Shown here: piece after piece, positions 35,440 through 44,159 of the stretch
How positions within the stretch are numbered: position 1 is the stretch's first letter
How the letters are laid out: each line of letters begins with the position of its first letter
Source of the DNA: a virus
Direction: 5' to 3' (one strand)
DNA length: 59,525 nt
IMG/VR virus record: IMGVR_UViG_3300013126_002454
Location: 1-59,525 of that record
Translations under genes and position numbers: made by a program
The notes under the pieces: generated by a model
The model's database searches: none
What the model was told of the DNA's origin: nothing
Seen by the model: only the letters and a program-made list of their open reading frames with translations

Positions 35440-35811
35440 ATGAGAATAACACAAAATCTACAAGAAAATCTTCCGTTCATAAGCGTAATTACTCATGTAA
35501 ATCAAGAGTATGTAGGCATCATAATTAATCAGGATGCGCAAGTGACGAGTCTTTATGACTATTCAGCAATACGTTCTGATATGGAAAAACAAAGATTCTT
35601 AGAACTAGGAGAAGCTTGGTGGTGGGAATCTAATAGACAGATTCCTATAAACATATTTTTAGCTAGAGAAATAGTAGAATTTAAATACGTAATTAAAAAT
35701 TTTAGCACAAAGGATGTAAAATTAATACACGGCCCTTGTACAAGTTTAAATGATATTATTGTAAAAAGAATAAAAAGAAAATCAATTACCTTAATTAGGA
35801 AACCAAGTTAG
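35440..35811 (+). CDS. conserved T4-like phage protein, 123 aa
   Basis: RITQNLQENLPFISVITHVN, QEYVGIIINQDAQVTSLYDY and GEAWWWESNRQIPINIFLAR: alpha/beta with a Trp cluster. Orthologue-like proteins are found in T4-like marine phages, function unknown. A lone plus-strand gene inside the minus-strand core. Its stop overlaps the convergent DnaE-like gene by four bases. Confidence 0.65.
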   Translation: MRITQNLQENLPFISVITHVNQEYVGIIINQDAQVTSLYDYSAIRSDMEKQRFLELGEAWWWESNRQIPINIFLAREIVEFKYVIKNFSTKDVKLIHGPCTSLNDIIVKRIKRKSITLIRKPS

Positions 35812-36386
35812 AAATACTCATAACTTATTTGTTCGCAGATTAAATTCATTTGGACCACAATAGCAACAGCATAGGCAGTTGCGTGACTTTTCTTAAAATA
35901 ATATTCATCGTTTCCTGGTTTTGTCCAAACCTCGTTCAATACGGTCGACCAGTTCTTGCCAACTAGATAACGTTTGGCTGGCCGGATCATCGCTAGTATC
36001 GCTGCCAATTGTTCCACTGTTTTGGGTTTCATTTGTCGTAATATAGAACCATGCCCGTTTACGTGAAAGAGCAAGTTGATGAACTCGTCTTGATCTAGAA
36101 GTTCCCATAGTGGTTCCTTATTCATTAATTCAACCAGATGATTTTCATCTCTGATTCCTTTATAGATTCCTACGTTAAGAAAATCTATTTTAAAAAATCC
36201 AAGTTCTTCCGCTTCGTTATAGGGAACTGCACATACATTTTTTTCTGCATTAATTGGAACAGAATGAAGATATACACCTGTATTATGTTTAACCAAATTA
36301 TCATTTTCAGATCTGCTAGCCGCTATATGTTTGAAATGTTTTAAGGCTACATCTCTATCAATAAAATCTATATCTATATCAGGCAT
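35808..36386 (-). CDS. DnaE (Pol III alpha)-like fragment
   Basis: 192 residues from ATG 36386; a TTG eight codons upstream is less likely. MPDIDIDFIDRD matches the DnaE palm motif (P-D-x-D-x-D-F) with both catalytic Asp. TGVYLHSVPIN, then LGFFKIDFLNVGIYKGI matches the KxDFLG motif with the third Asp. VEQLAAILAMIRPAKR and YYFKKSHATAYAVAIVVQM match later DnaE motifs (the RP and FxKSHAxAYA segments). PHP, most fingers and tail domains are missing. Known as a conserved gene in T4-like marine phages. A polymerase is unlikely at this size. Confidence 0.7.
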   Translation of the reverse strand: MPDIDIDFIDRDVALKHFKHIAASRSENDNLVKHNTGVYLHSVPINAEKNVCAVPYNEAEELGFFKIDFLNVGIYKGIRDENHLVELMNKEPLWELLDQDEFINLLFHVNGHGSILRQMKPKTVEQLAAILAMIRPAKRYLVGKNWSTVLNEVWTKPGNDEYYFKKSHATAYAVAIVVQMNLICEQISYEYF

Positions 36387-36387
36387 A

Positions 36388-36618
36388 CTATTGTAATCTC
36401 GTGCTTTCAAATAATAATAATGGTAATGTTTCGGCTAAAAAATTTGCATAATCTTCAGCATCTTCAGCATCATCAAATCCTGTAAATTTAACATATACTG
36501 CTGGTTCGTCATCTGTGGTAGACATGACTTCAATGTCGATATCGTCTCTAGAAATAAATTCTTCGTTGTCTTTTAAATCTTCGTATACAATTTCCGGTTC
36601 GGGTCTTTTCTTAGGCAT
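36388..36618 (-). CDS. conserved acidic T4-like protein, 76 aa
   Basis: PEPEIVYEDLKDNEEFISRD acidic start, then VYVKFTGFDDAEDAEDYANF. Shares one base with the upstream gene stop. Similar small proteins occupy this position in T4-like marine phages; function unknown. Confidence 0.6.
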   Translation of the reverse strand: MPKKRPEPEIVYEDLKDNEEFISRDDIDIEVMSTTDDEPAVYVKFTGFDDAEDAEDYANFLAETLPLLLFESTRLQ

Positions 36619-37301
36619 TATATTATTTTAGCCTCCTTGACGATATCTTTAACTAATTCTAAATCGGCCGGAGACGATTTAAATTTTTTCATCCAATATG
36701 CGGGATCTATTATTTGTCCAATTATCTCGAGTTGCTCATCATTCATCTTTTGCAACATTTCTTTACCAGCTTTGGTATTTAACAACACCCACGGACTTAT
36801 TAAACCCTCTTTAATATCGTGAGTAGCTCTATTTAAATTTACATATGCAAAATAATGTTCCCATACACTATCGTTTTTTTCCGCCCATTCCATCATAGTA
36901 TTAATAGTTCTTTGTATTGCTCCGTCTGCAGGTTCAATTTTTATTAATTCCATAACATACACATTATACAAATCATCTCTACACCAATGATCTAATTTCA
37001 CACCACTTTTAATTACAAAATCAATAAATCTCTCAGGATAAATTGGTGCAGTGTTTACTAAAAAACTACCAAATTTTACAAATGCTGTGTAATAAGGACT
37101 AACTGCAAATTCGTCAAATGTTTTTTTATTTTTTGCTTTCTGTGTAATTTCAAAAAATCTTTGAAATGTTATTAATCCCATTTGTACATGTTTCTCATTT
37201 TTGCTTAGATGTCTTCGCTTTTGTTCACATATATGTACAAATAAGGTTTTTTCTTTAGCGAAAAATTTTCCGCAAAATTCACATTTAAAGTTTAATTCCA
37301 T
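36618..37301 (-). CDS. C2H2-zinc-finger T4-like protein
   Basis: 227 residues from ATG 37301, which overlaps the upstream gene by 17 bases. FKCEFCGKFFAKEKTLFVHI is a C2H2-type finger (C-x2-C, then H-x2-C with the next Cys). QKRRHLSKNEKHVQMGLITF, FVKFGSFLVNTAPIYPERFI and KLDHWCRDDLYNVYVMEL are conserved stretches of a T4-like marine phage protein. Probably binds DNA or polymerase partners; role unknown. Adjacent to possible clamp-loader and DnaE-like genes. Confidence 0.7.
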   Translation of the reverse strand: MELNFKCEFCGKFFAKEKTLFVHICEQKRRHLSKNEKHVQMGLITFQRFFEITQKAKNKKTFDEFAVSPYYTAFVKFGSFLVNTAPIYPERFIDFVIKSGVKLDHWCRDDLYNVYVMELIKIEPADGAIQRTINTMMEWAEKNDSVWEHYFAYVNLNRATHDIKEGLISPWVLLNTKAGKEMLQKMNDEQLEIIGQIIDPAYWMKKFKSSPADLELVKDIVKEAKII

Positions 37302-37752
37302 TGATCTGTTTCTTATCCCAGCCGAGGTTTTCACAGTATTGTTTGATTTCTTTGTCTGTGGTGATTGTAGCAAGTGTCTCAATATCTGACCTTTTTGTAT
37401 TTGGAAATAGCTCTGCTAGAAATTCAACTTTTTTATTTTTTTCTTTTTTTAATGGCAACCATTCATGATGTTGAATTTTACGACTTTCATGACTACAACT
37501 ACAGGCAAGTTGCCATGTGAGCTTTGGGTGTTTGCTCATTATTGCGAACAGATTTTTATTAAATCTTTCATTACCAACTAATAGATAATGTTCTTTTAGT
37601 TCTCTTGATCCTTGCACATTAGAAATATAACGATTTAGGGTAAAAAATGTTACACTTTTTTTCTGGCTATCAGTTAATTCGTCCCATGCTTCTTTTCCAT
37701 CTAAATCGACAGCGGCCAGTACATCTTTTAATTTCAATTCATCATTCATCAT
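37285..37752 (-). CDS. conserved T4-like protein, possible clamp-loader small subunit
   Basis: 155 residues, helical. LKLKDVLAAVDLDGKEAWDE, VTFFTLNRYISNVQGSRELK, HPKLTWQLACSC and HEWLPLKKEK form the pattern of a small protein annotated as clamp-loader subunit gp62 in some T4-like marine phages. Similarity to T4 gp62 itself is not visible by eye, so the function is tentative. Confidence 0.45.
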   Translation of the reverse strand: MMNDELKLKDVLAAVDLDGKEAWDELTDSQKKSVTFFTLNRYISNVQGSRELKEHYLLVGNERFNKNLFAIMSKHPKLTWQLACSCSHESRKIQHHEWLPLKKEKNKKVEFLAELFPNTKRSDIETLATITTDKEIKQYCENLGWDKKQINGIKL

Positions 37753-38005
37753 TTATAGATTTTTTACTTAGTTCGTATATAAGTTTAACACGATCTAATT
37801 CTAATTGCAACCTTGAATCTTTTTTCGCAGCTCTTCTGATCTCTCCCCATAGTTTATCTTCTTTAATAGATTCAAGCATAGATTTTTTTTCTTCAGAATA
37901 GCCAACTATCCATCTTTCATTTGATCCGGCATATCGTCCGTAAATGGTTCCGCCGTTATCGGGACTTTCATAGATAATTTTTTGATTTGATTTCAAGGTA
38001 CCCAT
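37742..38005 (-). CDS. conserved small T4-like protein, 87 aa
   Basis: NQKIIYESPDNGGTIYGRYA then helical KKDSRLQLELDRVKLIYELS. Overlaps both neighbours by about a dozen bases. Similar small genes precede the putative gp62 gene in T4-like marine phages. Function unknown. Confidence 0.6.
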   Translation of the reverse strand: MGTLKSNQKIIYESPDNGGTIYGRYAGSNERWIVGYSEEKKSMLESIKEDKLWGEIRRAAKKDSRLQLELDRVKLIYELSKKSINDE

Positions 38006-38832
38006 TTATCGACTTTCAGTAAATCTTCCATCGTATATAATTTTTGCATAAATTTGCTTGGGTTGTCAAGCACACTTCGTTCTAAATCACCTTCTCTTCT
38101 AGGACAAACTTTTACTTCAAATTCACATTGGTTTACTTTTTTATATAGGTCAACCATCTGTTTAACTGTGGTACCTACTCCGTGTCCTAGATTTTCGATC
38201 TGATCCGTGCTTTGATCTATCGCCTGTGCTAATGAATTACAAATTTCATTTACATGAGTATAATCTCGAACAGCAGAGCCATCCTCTGTAACATAATCAT
38301 CCCCAAACAAATTAAAAATTCCAGAAACTTGAGCATTCATTAAGTTCCACATTAATCCGTCGGGATTGGTAGGGTCATAACCTGCTGTTCCAGTTACATT
38401 GTAAAACCTAAAAGTAGTAAAAGGTATAGTATTGTCTGTGCAATATTGTTTAACTATATCTTCTGCTCCTCGTTTACTGATACCATAAGGATTGTTCATT
38501 GGTCCGGCCGAACCTGTGCTACCGTGAACAAATCTTTTGGTAGTTATATTTTTTAATACATTTAACGTACCTTGGGTATTTGTTGTGTAGTACAGGATAG
38601 GATTTGATACACTTCGACCTACAGCTACCTCGGCAGCTAGATGAATGATACAATCATAACTGTCTTGCATTTCCCATTGATGACTTCTTATATCTTGATA
38701 ATATTGTTTTGCCAATGAAACCTGTGGACGTTTCTTATCTAATCCGTGGATTTCGTATTTGTTCATTTCTAACAGCATCTGGCTGAGATGCGATCCGATG
38801 TATCCTGCATTACCTGTAATTAAAATTTTCAT
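37993..38832 (-). CDS. NAD-dependent sugar epimerase/dehydratase
   Basis: 279 residues from ATG 38832 (TAATG overlap). Rossmann motif ILITGNAGYIGSHL (GxxGxxG), DCIIHLAAEVAVG, HGSTGSAGPMNNPYGISKRG (active-site Ser and Y-x3-K), and FRFYNVTGTAGYD. This is the extended SDR family, closest in layout to GalE/GMD types, converting nucleotide sugars. First of the sugar-nucleotide genes in the glycan cassette. Confidence 0.88.
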   Translation of the reverse strand: MKILITGNAGYIGSHLSQMLLEMNKYEIHGLDKKRPQVSLAKQYYQDIRSHQWEMQDSYDCIIHLAAEVAVGRSVSNPILYYTTNTQGTLNVLKNITTKRFVHGSTGSAGPMNNPYGISKRGAEDIVKQYCTDNTIPFTTFRFYNVTGTAGYDPTNPDGLMWNLMNAQVSGIFNLFGDDYVTEDGSAVRDYTHVNEICNSLAQAIDQSTDQIENLGHGVGTTVKQMVDLYKKVNQCEFEVKVCPRREGDLERSVLDNPSKFMQKLYTMEDLLKVDKWVP

Positions 38833-39419
38833 TACCAATTCTCCACGGGAATGTTATATGATTTAAACGCTGTCATTAGTTTATCTTCTCTTTCTTTGTA
38901 TTTGGCAGGATCGCTGAACATATGACTGTGCCATTCGATATAGATTCTATCTATATATTTTATTGCATCTGTATTGACGATTTTTTCTAATACATCATAT
39001 TCTGCACCTTCTATGTCCATTTTAAGAATTATAAAATCATCTTGCTCAAGATTTTTTATGATCCATTCACTTAGATCTATTCTAGGGACTTCGACTTCTT
39101 CAACGAATTCTCCACCTTTACAATGCCATTCATCTAGAGACATAACGCTTGATCCAGTTCCGGACTTGGCGGTACCTCCTTTTTTATCAGACGAAGATTG
39201 TACATTAAACTTGATCGTTCCATTTTCATTACTAACTGCTGCATGAAAGGCTGTGAGATCAAGATGTACGAATCTATCACTACCTAAAAAATGTTGATAG
39301 GTATAAGGATTAGCTTCCCAAGAATATACTTTCCAAGTTTGATCAATTTTGTTTATTTCCATTTGTTTACGTAATCCCTTACCATAATGAGATCCGCAAT
39401 CTAGTAGTATTTTTTTCAT
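38832..39419 (-). CDS. FkbM-family methyltransferase
   Basis: 195 residues. ILLDCGSHYGKGLRKQM gives the SAM-binding start, WEANPYTYQHF the acidic loop, and DDFIILKMDIEGAEYDVLEK is the FkbM signature (K-x-D-x-E-G-x-E). Usually O-methylates sugars. ATGA-type overlap with the neighbouring glycosyltransferase. Confidence 0.82.
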   Translation of the reverse strand: MKKILLDCGSHYGKGLRKQMEINKIDQTWKVYSWEANPYTYQHFLGSDRFVHLDLTAFHAAVSNENGTIKFNVQSSSDKKGGTAKSGTGSSVMSLDEWHCKGGEFVEEVEVPRIDLSEWIIKNLEQDDFIILKMDIEGAEYDVLEKIVNTDAIKYIDRIYIEWHSHMFSDPAKYKEREDKLMTAFKSYNIPVENW

Positions 39420-40036
39420 AGTGGATATAAGTGTCTTAATTTAGATTTGTAGTGCTTAATTTTAATTCCTGGTCTATCTTTTTTAGCAAAATAAAAATTA
39501 TTATATGTGGCACAAGGATAGACTTTTATTTTAACATTATTTCGTACTACAGTTGATCCGATATCTGCACAGACAACCGATGCTAACTTGTTTAATGGTG
39601 GTTGATCGCTGACATCGTTATCACACAGATCGATCCATTCCTGTATGAATTTAATCGCATTGGGTGTTTTTTTCACGAAAACGATACCGGCATTAACAGG
39701 TAACGTATTTTCGATTGCTTTTGGTTGTCTAACAGTAACAGCGATATCATAATCTTCTTCAATTTCATCTATATTGTCTATGATCAATGCATCTGCATCT
39801 AACCACACCACATATTCGTTATCATTGACATCGTTTAGAGCATCCAGTATGATATGAGGCTTACAAGGTATTTTAGCATTCACAGCCTCACTAATTCTAC
39901 CTTTAAATGGTTTTCCGTAACCTAAACCTCCAAGGTCATAGACTAATACTTCATAACCTAATGCCAACGTCGTATCTCTTCCCTTAGTAACATAAGATTC
40001 AAAATTTTTATCTCCTGCAATAACGACTTTAATCAT
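39416..40036 (-). CDS. glycosyltransferase, GT-A fold
   Basis: 206 residues. IKVVIAGDKNFESYVTKGRD opening, then EYVVWLDADALIIDNI with a DxD metal site (LDAD), and PVNAGIVFVKKTP, a GT8-like acceptor-side motif. Four-base overlaps with both neighbours. Donor sugar unknown. Confidence 0.7.
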   Translation of the reverse strand: MIKVVIAGDKNFESYVTKGRDTTLALGYEVLVYDLGGLGYGKPFKGRISEAVNAKIPCKPHIILDALNDVNDNEYVVWLDADALIIDNIDEIEEDYDIAVTVRQPKAIENTLPVNAGIVFVKKTPNAIKFIQEWIDLCDNDVSDQPPLNKLASVVCADIGSTVVRNNVKIKVYPCATYNNFYFAKKDRPGIKIKHYKSKLRHLYPL

Positions 40037-41349
40037 GCTCGTTTACTCTTTCCACCTTTTTCAGTGACGTGAAATCCACGTTTTTCACCAGCCTCATAAG
40101 GAAAATTATTCACCTTAAGATACTCATCTAGGCAACTTTTATATTTGCTATTCTTTAATGTAGGTGTCAACCAAAGAAATTCCTGAACCAGATCTCCATC
40201 TAAGAACGGGTACCTAGTCTCGATCCCAAAATGTCCAGCTACATATTCTTCTTTGTTAAGATATTTAATTTGAGTTCCATCCCAAAAACTGTGCCAAGGC
40301 CAAAATCTCTCTAATTGGTCTGGAAACAATCCTCCGAAGCCACTGTGCTTATAAATTTTATGACCTCTAAATCCGTAGTCGCTGATTATTTCATCTGCGC
40401 CTTGGCCAGAAAAGTATATTCTACGATTTTCTCTATTTGCTCTATGACATATAGATGATAGTCCCATAGATGCTTGATCTCCTTTGATATCATAGCCGTC
40501 ATAGGTAAAGTTTTCGCAGTTATCAGATAATTCTCTCTTCCACTTTTTAAATTCTTCACTGCTTAATTCAAAAGCTTCTACATTACGTATGATCTTCATA
40601 CGGTCTTTAAGAATATCAGAATTTTCGTTATTTAAGATTGTATAGGCTTTGTAATTTGCGCCTTGTTTTTGCAATTCTAATGAAATAGCTCCGCTATCAT
40701 AACCAGAACTCATTCCGCAAAACATTTTATAAGGAGTATTTTTTGTTCTTTTTTCGATGCTCTTGGAAAATGCAGAAATCCAATCATCAAAAGAATTTTT
40801 ATGCTGTCTAATATCAAAAGTTCTGTTAGAATAAGATGAGACTAATCTTAAACTTTTTAAATCATAAATTTCAGTGGTGTTTGATTTTAACTTCTTTCCT
40901 TTGTTAAAACCTAGGCCTAAAAGTTGACTGTTATATGATGCTACACAAAATTTGTTATCTACGAAATCGTACCATAAAGGTTTACAGGCAAAGGTATCCG
41001 TAGAAATTATTAATTTATTTTTCTTAAAATCTATAAGACAGATGGCGAATTCTGCGTCTAATTCTTTTACAAACGATTCTCCTAATTTTTCATATAGATC
41101 TATTAGGCATTGTCCGTCGCTGTCATAAGAGCCAAATGCTTGATAATTATAGATTTCACCATTAAACACGCAGACAATGTCATTTTTAATAAATGGCTGC
41201 GGTTTCATGTCTCCAGTTATGTGTAAAAGATTATGTAAAAATTCAACTCCGTTGATTATTTTCGACGTGGTAAGATCAGGACCCCGCCTTTGACAAAAAC
41301 GATTTACTGTAGTTAATCCTAATTTATTGCTGGCTGCAAATCCACACAT
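40033..41349 (-). CDS. asparagine-synthase-like class II amidotransferase
   Basis: 438 residues. MCGFAASNKLG carries the N-terminal Cys nucleophile, then RRGPDLT, FNGEIYNYQAFG and TDTFACKPLWYDF, all glutaminase motifs. The synthetase half has MSSGYDSGAISLELQK (SGGxDS variant), YFSGQGADEIISDYGF and RYPFLDGDLVQEF. Shorter than AsnB (about 550 aa). Such proteins amidate amino acids or sugar carboxyls (surface polysaccharide amidation) and are often found in glycan clusters. The substrate is inferred, not shown. Confidence 0.82.
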   Translation of the reverse strand: MCGFAASNKLGLTTVNRFCQRRGPDLTTSKIINGVEFLHNLLHITGDMKPQPFIKNDIVCVFNGEIYNYQAFGSYDSDGQCLIDLYEKLGESFVKELDAEFAICLIDFKKNKLIISTDTFACKPLWYDFVDNKFCVASYNSQLLGLGFNKGKKLKSNTTEIYDLKSLRLVSSYSNRTFDIRQHKNSFDDWISAFSKSIEKRTKNTPYKMFCGMSSGYDSGAISLELQKQGANYKAYTILNNENSDILKDRMKIIRNVEAFELSSEEFKKWKRELSDNCENFTYDGYDIKGDQASMGLSSICHRANRENRRIYFSGQGADEIISDYGFRGHKIYKHSGFGGLFPDQLERFWPWHSFWDGTQIKYLNKEEYVAGHFGIETRYPFLDGDLVQEFLWLTPTLKNSKYKSCLDEYLKVNNFPYEAGEKRGFHVTEKGGKSKRA

Positions 41350-41350
41350 T

Positions 41351-41956
41351 TTATTTTACTAAATTTCTCTGCTCTATATGAGATAAGAATAAAGACTTAT
41401 CAGTCATAAATGGAGAGTCGTTTTGTTTCTGTAAGGCAGCACACCTTAAATTGTCAATTATCGTATTATCTAATAATTTGTAATTACATTCTTTAGCTAA
41501 CATGTCAAAAAATTCTTTAGAATAATAAAAATAACAATGATTCAACCAAGCTCCGTTAGTATCTCTTTCAACTACGTCTGGTATAAGATGAACAAATACG
41601 CCCCCCGGTTTCACAACATCATGCAAAATTTTATAGCAATCGTATTGAGTTTCAAATGGTTCAACATGTTCAGTTGTACCAGAATTGGTTAGAACATCAA
41701 AAAAATCTTGCCATTCCTTAAAATCATTCGGATTTCTTAAATCTTTAACAAGAGCGCCGCTAAAACCATTTAAATCCACTGATACATGATTATAACCTAT
41801 GTTAGAGAAATATTCTTTACCAGTGCTTTCTATGTATCCTTGTTTCTTTTTTATCTTTTGATTACCTAATTCTAACATATTTCGGCCGTTAGTCGAATCA
41901 AAAACTTTTTTAATATTAGATTCAATAAAATCTATATACATTTTTTTAAGTGCCAT
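41351..41956 (-). CDS. class I SAM methyltransferase-like protein
   Basis: 201 residues. NMLELGNQ replaces the usual ExGxGxG loop, then SVDLNGFSGALVKDL, DVLTNSGTTEHV (motif IV-like) and DVVKPGGVFVHLIPD. The glycine-poor first motif is unusual. Part of a run of three methyltransferase genes. Confidence 0.65.
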   Translation of the reverse strand: MALKKMYIDFIESNIKKVFDSTNGRNMLELGNQKIKKKQGYIESTGKEYFSNIGYNHVSVDLNGFSGALVKDLRNPNDFKEWQDFFDVLTNSGTTEHVEPFETQYDCYKILHDVVKPGGVFVHLIPDVVERDTNGAWLNHCYFYYSKEFFDMLAKECNYKLLDNTIIDNLRCAALQKQNDSPFMTDKSLFLSHIEQRNLVK

Positions 41957-41958
41957 AA

Positions 41959-42522
41959 TTAAATCTTTACGAACAACATGCCCGTTTCTCTAATGTGCTT
42001 ACCTGTGCCTGATAATTTTTTAATTTCTACGCTGTCTTGTTCCAAATGTTTATAACCTCTTGCAGCGAGATGATCGATCCAATACGAAGTTGGTTGATTA
42101 TTAACATGATGATGACCTCTTTGTCCCGGTTGACCGTGAGTCATAAAAATATATTTTCCGTTGCAAAGTGTATCTAAAACATTGTGAACATATTTTCCAT
42201 CGACATGTTCTACTACTTCAACACAATGTACCATGTCTACTTCTGTTCTGTAGCTACTTTCCGTTAAATCAACTTTAGTTGTTGGATAGATAGCATTGTC
42301 TACATTTTTCTGTAGGCCTTCTATGGCTATTGACTTTAAACCTTGTTCTGCAAACCACTTAGCTGCATGACCATATCCGCTGCCAACATCTAACACAGAC
42401 TTAATATTGTATTTGTTGATAACATATGACCACGAATCAGGACTAAATGTATTCGGATTACATTCTACTGAATTCCCTCCTAGGTGAGGCTTACTTTCAT
42501 CTAATACCACGGTTAATTTCAT
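41959..42522 (-). CDS. class I SAM methyltransferase
   Basis: 187 residues. IKSVLDVGSGYGHAAKWFAE is a clear SAM-binding motif I, IAIEG the acidic loop, VDMVHCVEVVEHV motif IV. Ends with HIRETGMLFVKI. Probably modifies a sugar or small precursor. Confidence 0.75.
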   Translation of the reverse strand: MKLTVVLDESKPHLGGNSVECNPNTFSPDSWSYVINKYNIKSVLDVGSGYGHAAKWFAEQGLKSIAIEGLQKNVDNAIYPTTKVDLTESSYRTEVDMVHCVEVVEHVDGKYVHNVLDTLCNGKYIFMTHGQPGQRGHHHVNNQPTSYWIDHLAARGYKHLEQDSVEIKKLSGTGKHIRETGMLFVKI

Positions 42523-42523
42523 T

Positions 42524-43390
42524 TTAATCTCCTTTTTTCAGTATTCCGGTAAAGTTCCCGCCACCATTTCTGTCTTGAAAATACAATACCTTAAATCCAT
42601 ACTTGTCTTTGAGCCAACTGAATAATACTTCAGGATCGGCTACATCATAAGGCAGTCCACCGAGCCAATCAAGGGCATCGTGGAACTTATTCATGCCTCT
42701 ACCTTTTTTCACACTAAAGATTTTTTGTCCTGCTCTATCATAGAGCATTTGAATTTTTTCTTCTTTGTTTGCATATTTAAATCTATGTTTTTCATCTAAC
42801 GATTTGGGAAATTTAGATCCAGACCTATATAGAGCTACATGAAATAATCCACCCGGTTTTACAGCTCTTACACTGTTACGAATTGCGTTCCACATATCTC
42901 CTGTATGGTGTAATACACCCCACGAGTAAACGATATCGTGGGAGTTATCTGGTACCAGCATTGTTTCGTCTAGAATACTATGTTGATAGACATTCCAATC
43001 AAGCCCATTACCTTTCCAAAAATTCTTTTTAGTAAACTCTGTAGCTTGAACAGAATATGGATCGATATCCATGCTGGTTATTTTATTGCAGCCTAGTCTA
43101 GCAAAAGAAAGAGAACTTAATCCTGATCCACATCCGATATCAAATAAAGATTTTCCCTGCAAAGATACACCAATTTGGCCATACAGTTCGTTTAGATTGT
43201 TCACATGCATGGAGATGATATCTTCTCCCATGCGTGTTTTAACAAAGTCTAACCAATTAAATCCAAAAGAGAAATCCCCGTCATCTCTAACTACAACACC
43301 GCTACCTTCGTTGCCTAGATTTGATAGATGTGTCTTAAACTCTTCTAGTGTAATTAACCTAGTTTCTTCTGTGTTTCCTTTTTTAGACAT
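42524..43390 (-). CDS. class I SAM methyltransferase
   Basis: 288 residues. GKSLFDIGCGSGLSSLSFAR motif I, SMDIDPYSV acidic loop, VYSWGVLHHTGDMWNAI motif IV, VKPGGLFHVALYR motif V. An N-terminal extension of about 60 residues (LITLEEFKTHLSNLG) and a C-terminal domain lie around it. Third of the methyltransferase run. Confidence 0.8.
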   Translation of the reverse strand: MSKKGNTEETRLITLEEFKTHLSNLGNEGSGVVVRDDGDFSFGFNWLDFVKTRMGEDIISMHVNNLNELYGQIGVSLQGKSLFDIGCGSGLSSLSFARLGCNKITSMDIDPYSVQATEFTKKNFWKGNGLDWNVYQHSILDETMLVPDNSHDIVYSWGVLHHTGDMWNAIRNSVRAVKPGGLFHVALYRSGSKFPKSLDEKHRFKYANKEEKIQMLYDRAGQKIFSVKKGRGMNKFHDALDWLGGLPYDVADPEVLFSWLKDKYGFKVLYFQDRNGGGNFTGILKKGD

Positions 43391-44159
43391 GATCTTTACC
43401 TTTATTCAATAATTCTTCGTTGTAAGCAAGCAGAGACTTAGTTGCTGCCGGATCTATTCCCACGCTTTCTGCCCATGCACACCAAGCATAAACATCTTTA
43501 GGAATACATTTGCTATTTGCACCTCGTTTATCAGGATATACAAAAGTCCACCAGAGATTCATTCTAGGATCATCTCCGTATACTGCCTCTCTCACTGTAT
43601 AATAATCTACTCCGGCTGCCTCGCAAGCATCATACAATTCTTGACATTGTATCACTTTATAAAAAATTGCTCTATTCTCGCTGAATTTAATTATTTCTGC
43701 TTCTAATCTTGAAACTTGTCTAATTGATACATTAGCGTTATATGCCTGTTGGTAACACTCAATTACTTTTCTTCGATCCCGAGGATCTCCGCCTATGACC
43801 ATAAACTGCCTTGACTCCATCGCAAGGAATGGGTGGTTGGGTGTTTCACCTAGGTATTCTGGTTGTACGACAATTCTTTTATTAGGAAATTTTTTTGCCA
43901 TCTTATCAGCGAATCCTGGCTGTGTTGCTGACCTAATCACGATAAAATCACAACCACAATGTTCTATGGCATCTTCTACAGCAGAACAGTCTAGTTCAGT
44001 GCCACCTACCCAAGGTGTGGGTACCGCTAAAAATGCGATATCGCAGTTCTCTAGAGATTTGTTAAAATTACTTTGATATTTGTCATAAATTTGTGCATCA
44101 GGAAACAATCTTTTAGTAGCTTTGCCTATCCAACCGTAACCTATTATTCCTACCTTCAT
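43383..44159 (-). CDS. truncated UDP-sugar 6-dehydrogenase-like protein
   Basis: 258 residues versus about 390-450 for typical UDP-glucose/GDP-mannose dehydrogenases. Rossmann start VGIIGYGWIGKATKRL, AFLAVPTPW, IVIRSATQPG, VQPEYLGE and the Lys segment EAEIIKFSENRAIFYK. The catalytic Cys is in SKCIPKDVYAW. The C-terminal UDP-binding domain is absent. A dehydrogenase of reduced size or altered substrate is likely. Confidence 0.72.
   Translation of the reverse strand: MKVGIIGYGWIGKATKRLFPDAQIYDKYQSNFNKSLENCDIAFLAVPTPWVGGTELDCSAVEDAIEHCGCDFIVIRSATQPGFADKMAKKFPNKRIVVQPEYLGETPNHPFLAMESRQFMVIGGDPRDRRKVIECYQQAYNANVSIRQVSRLEAEIIKFSENRAIFYKVIQCQELYDACEAAGVDYYTVREAVYGDDPRMNLWWTFVYPDKRGANSKCIPKDVYAWCAWAESVGIDPAATKSLLAYNEELLNKGKDHV

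Noticed and set aside
36388-36410. TTG start for the DnaE-like gene
   Set aside because: The ATG at 36386 begins exactly at the conserved MPDIDIDF motif and avoids overlap with the upstream gene.
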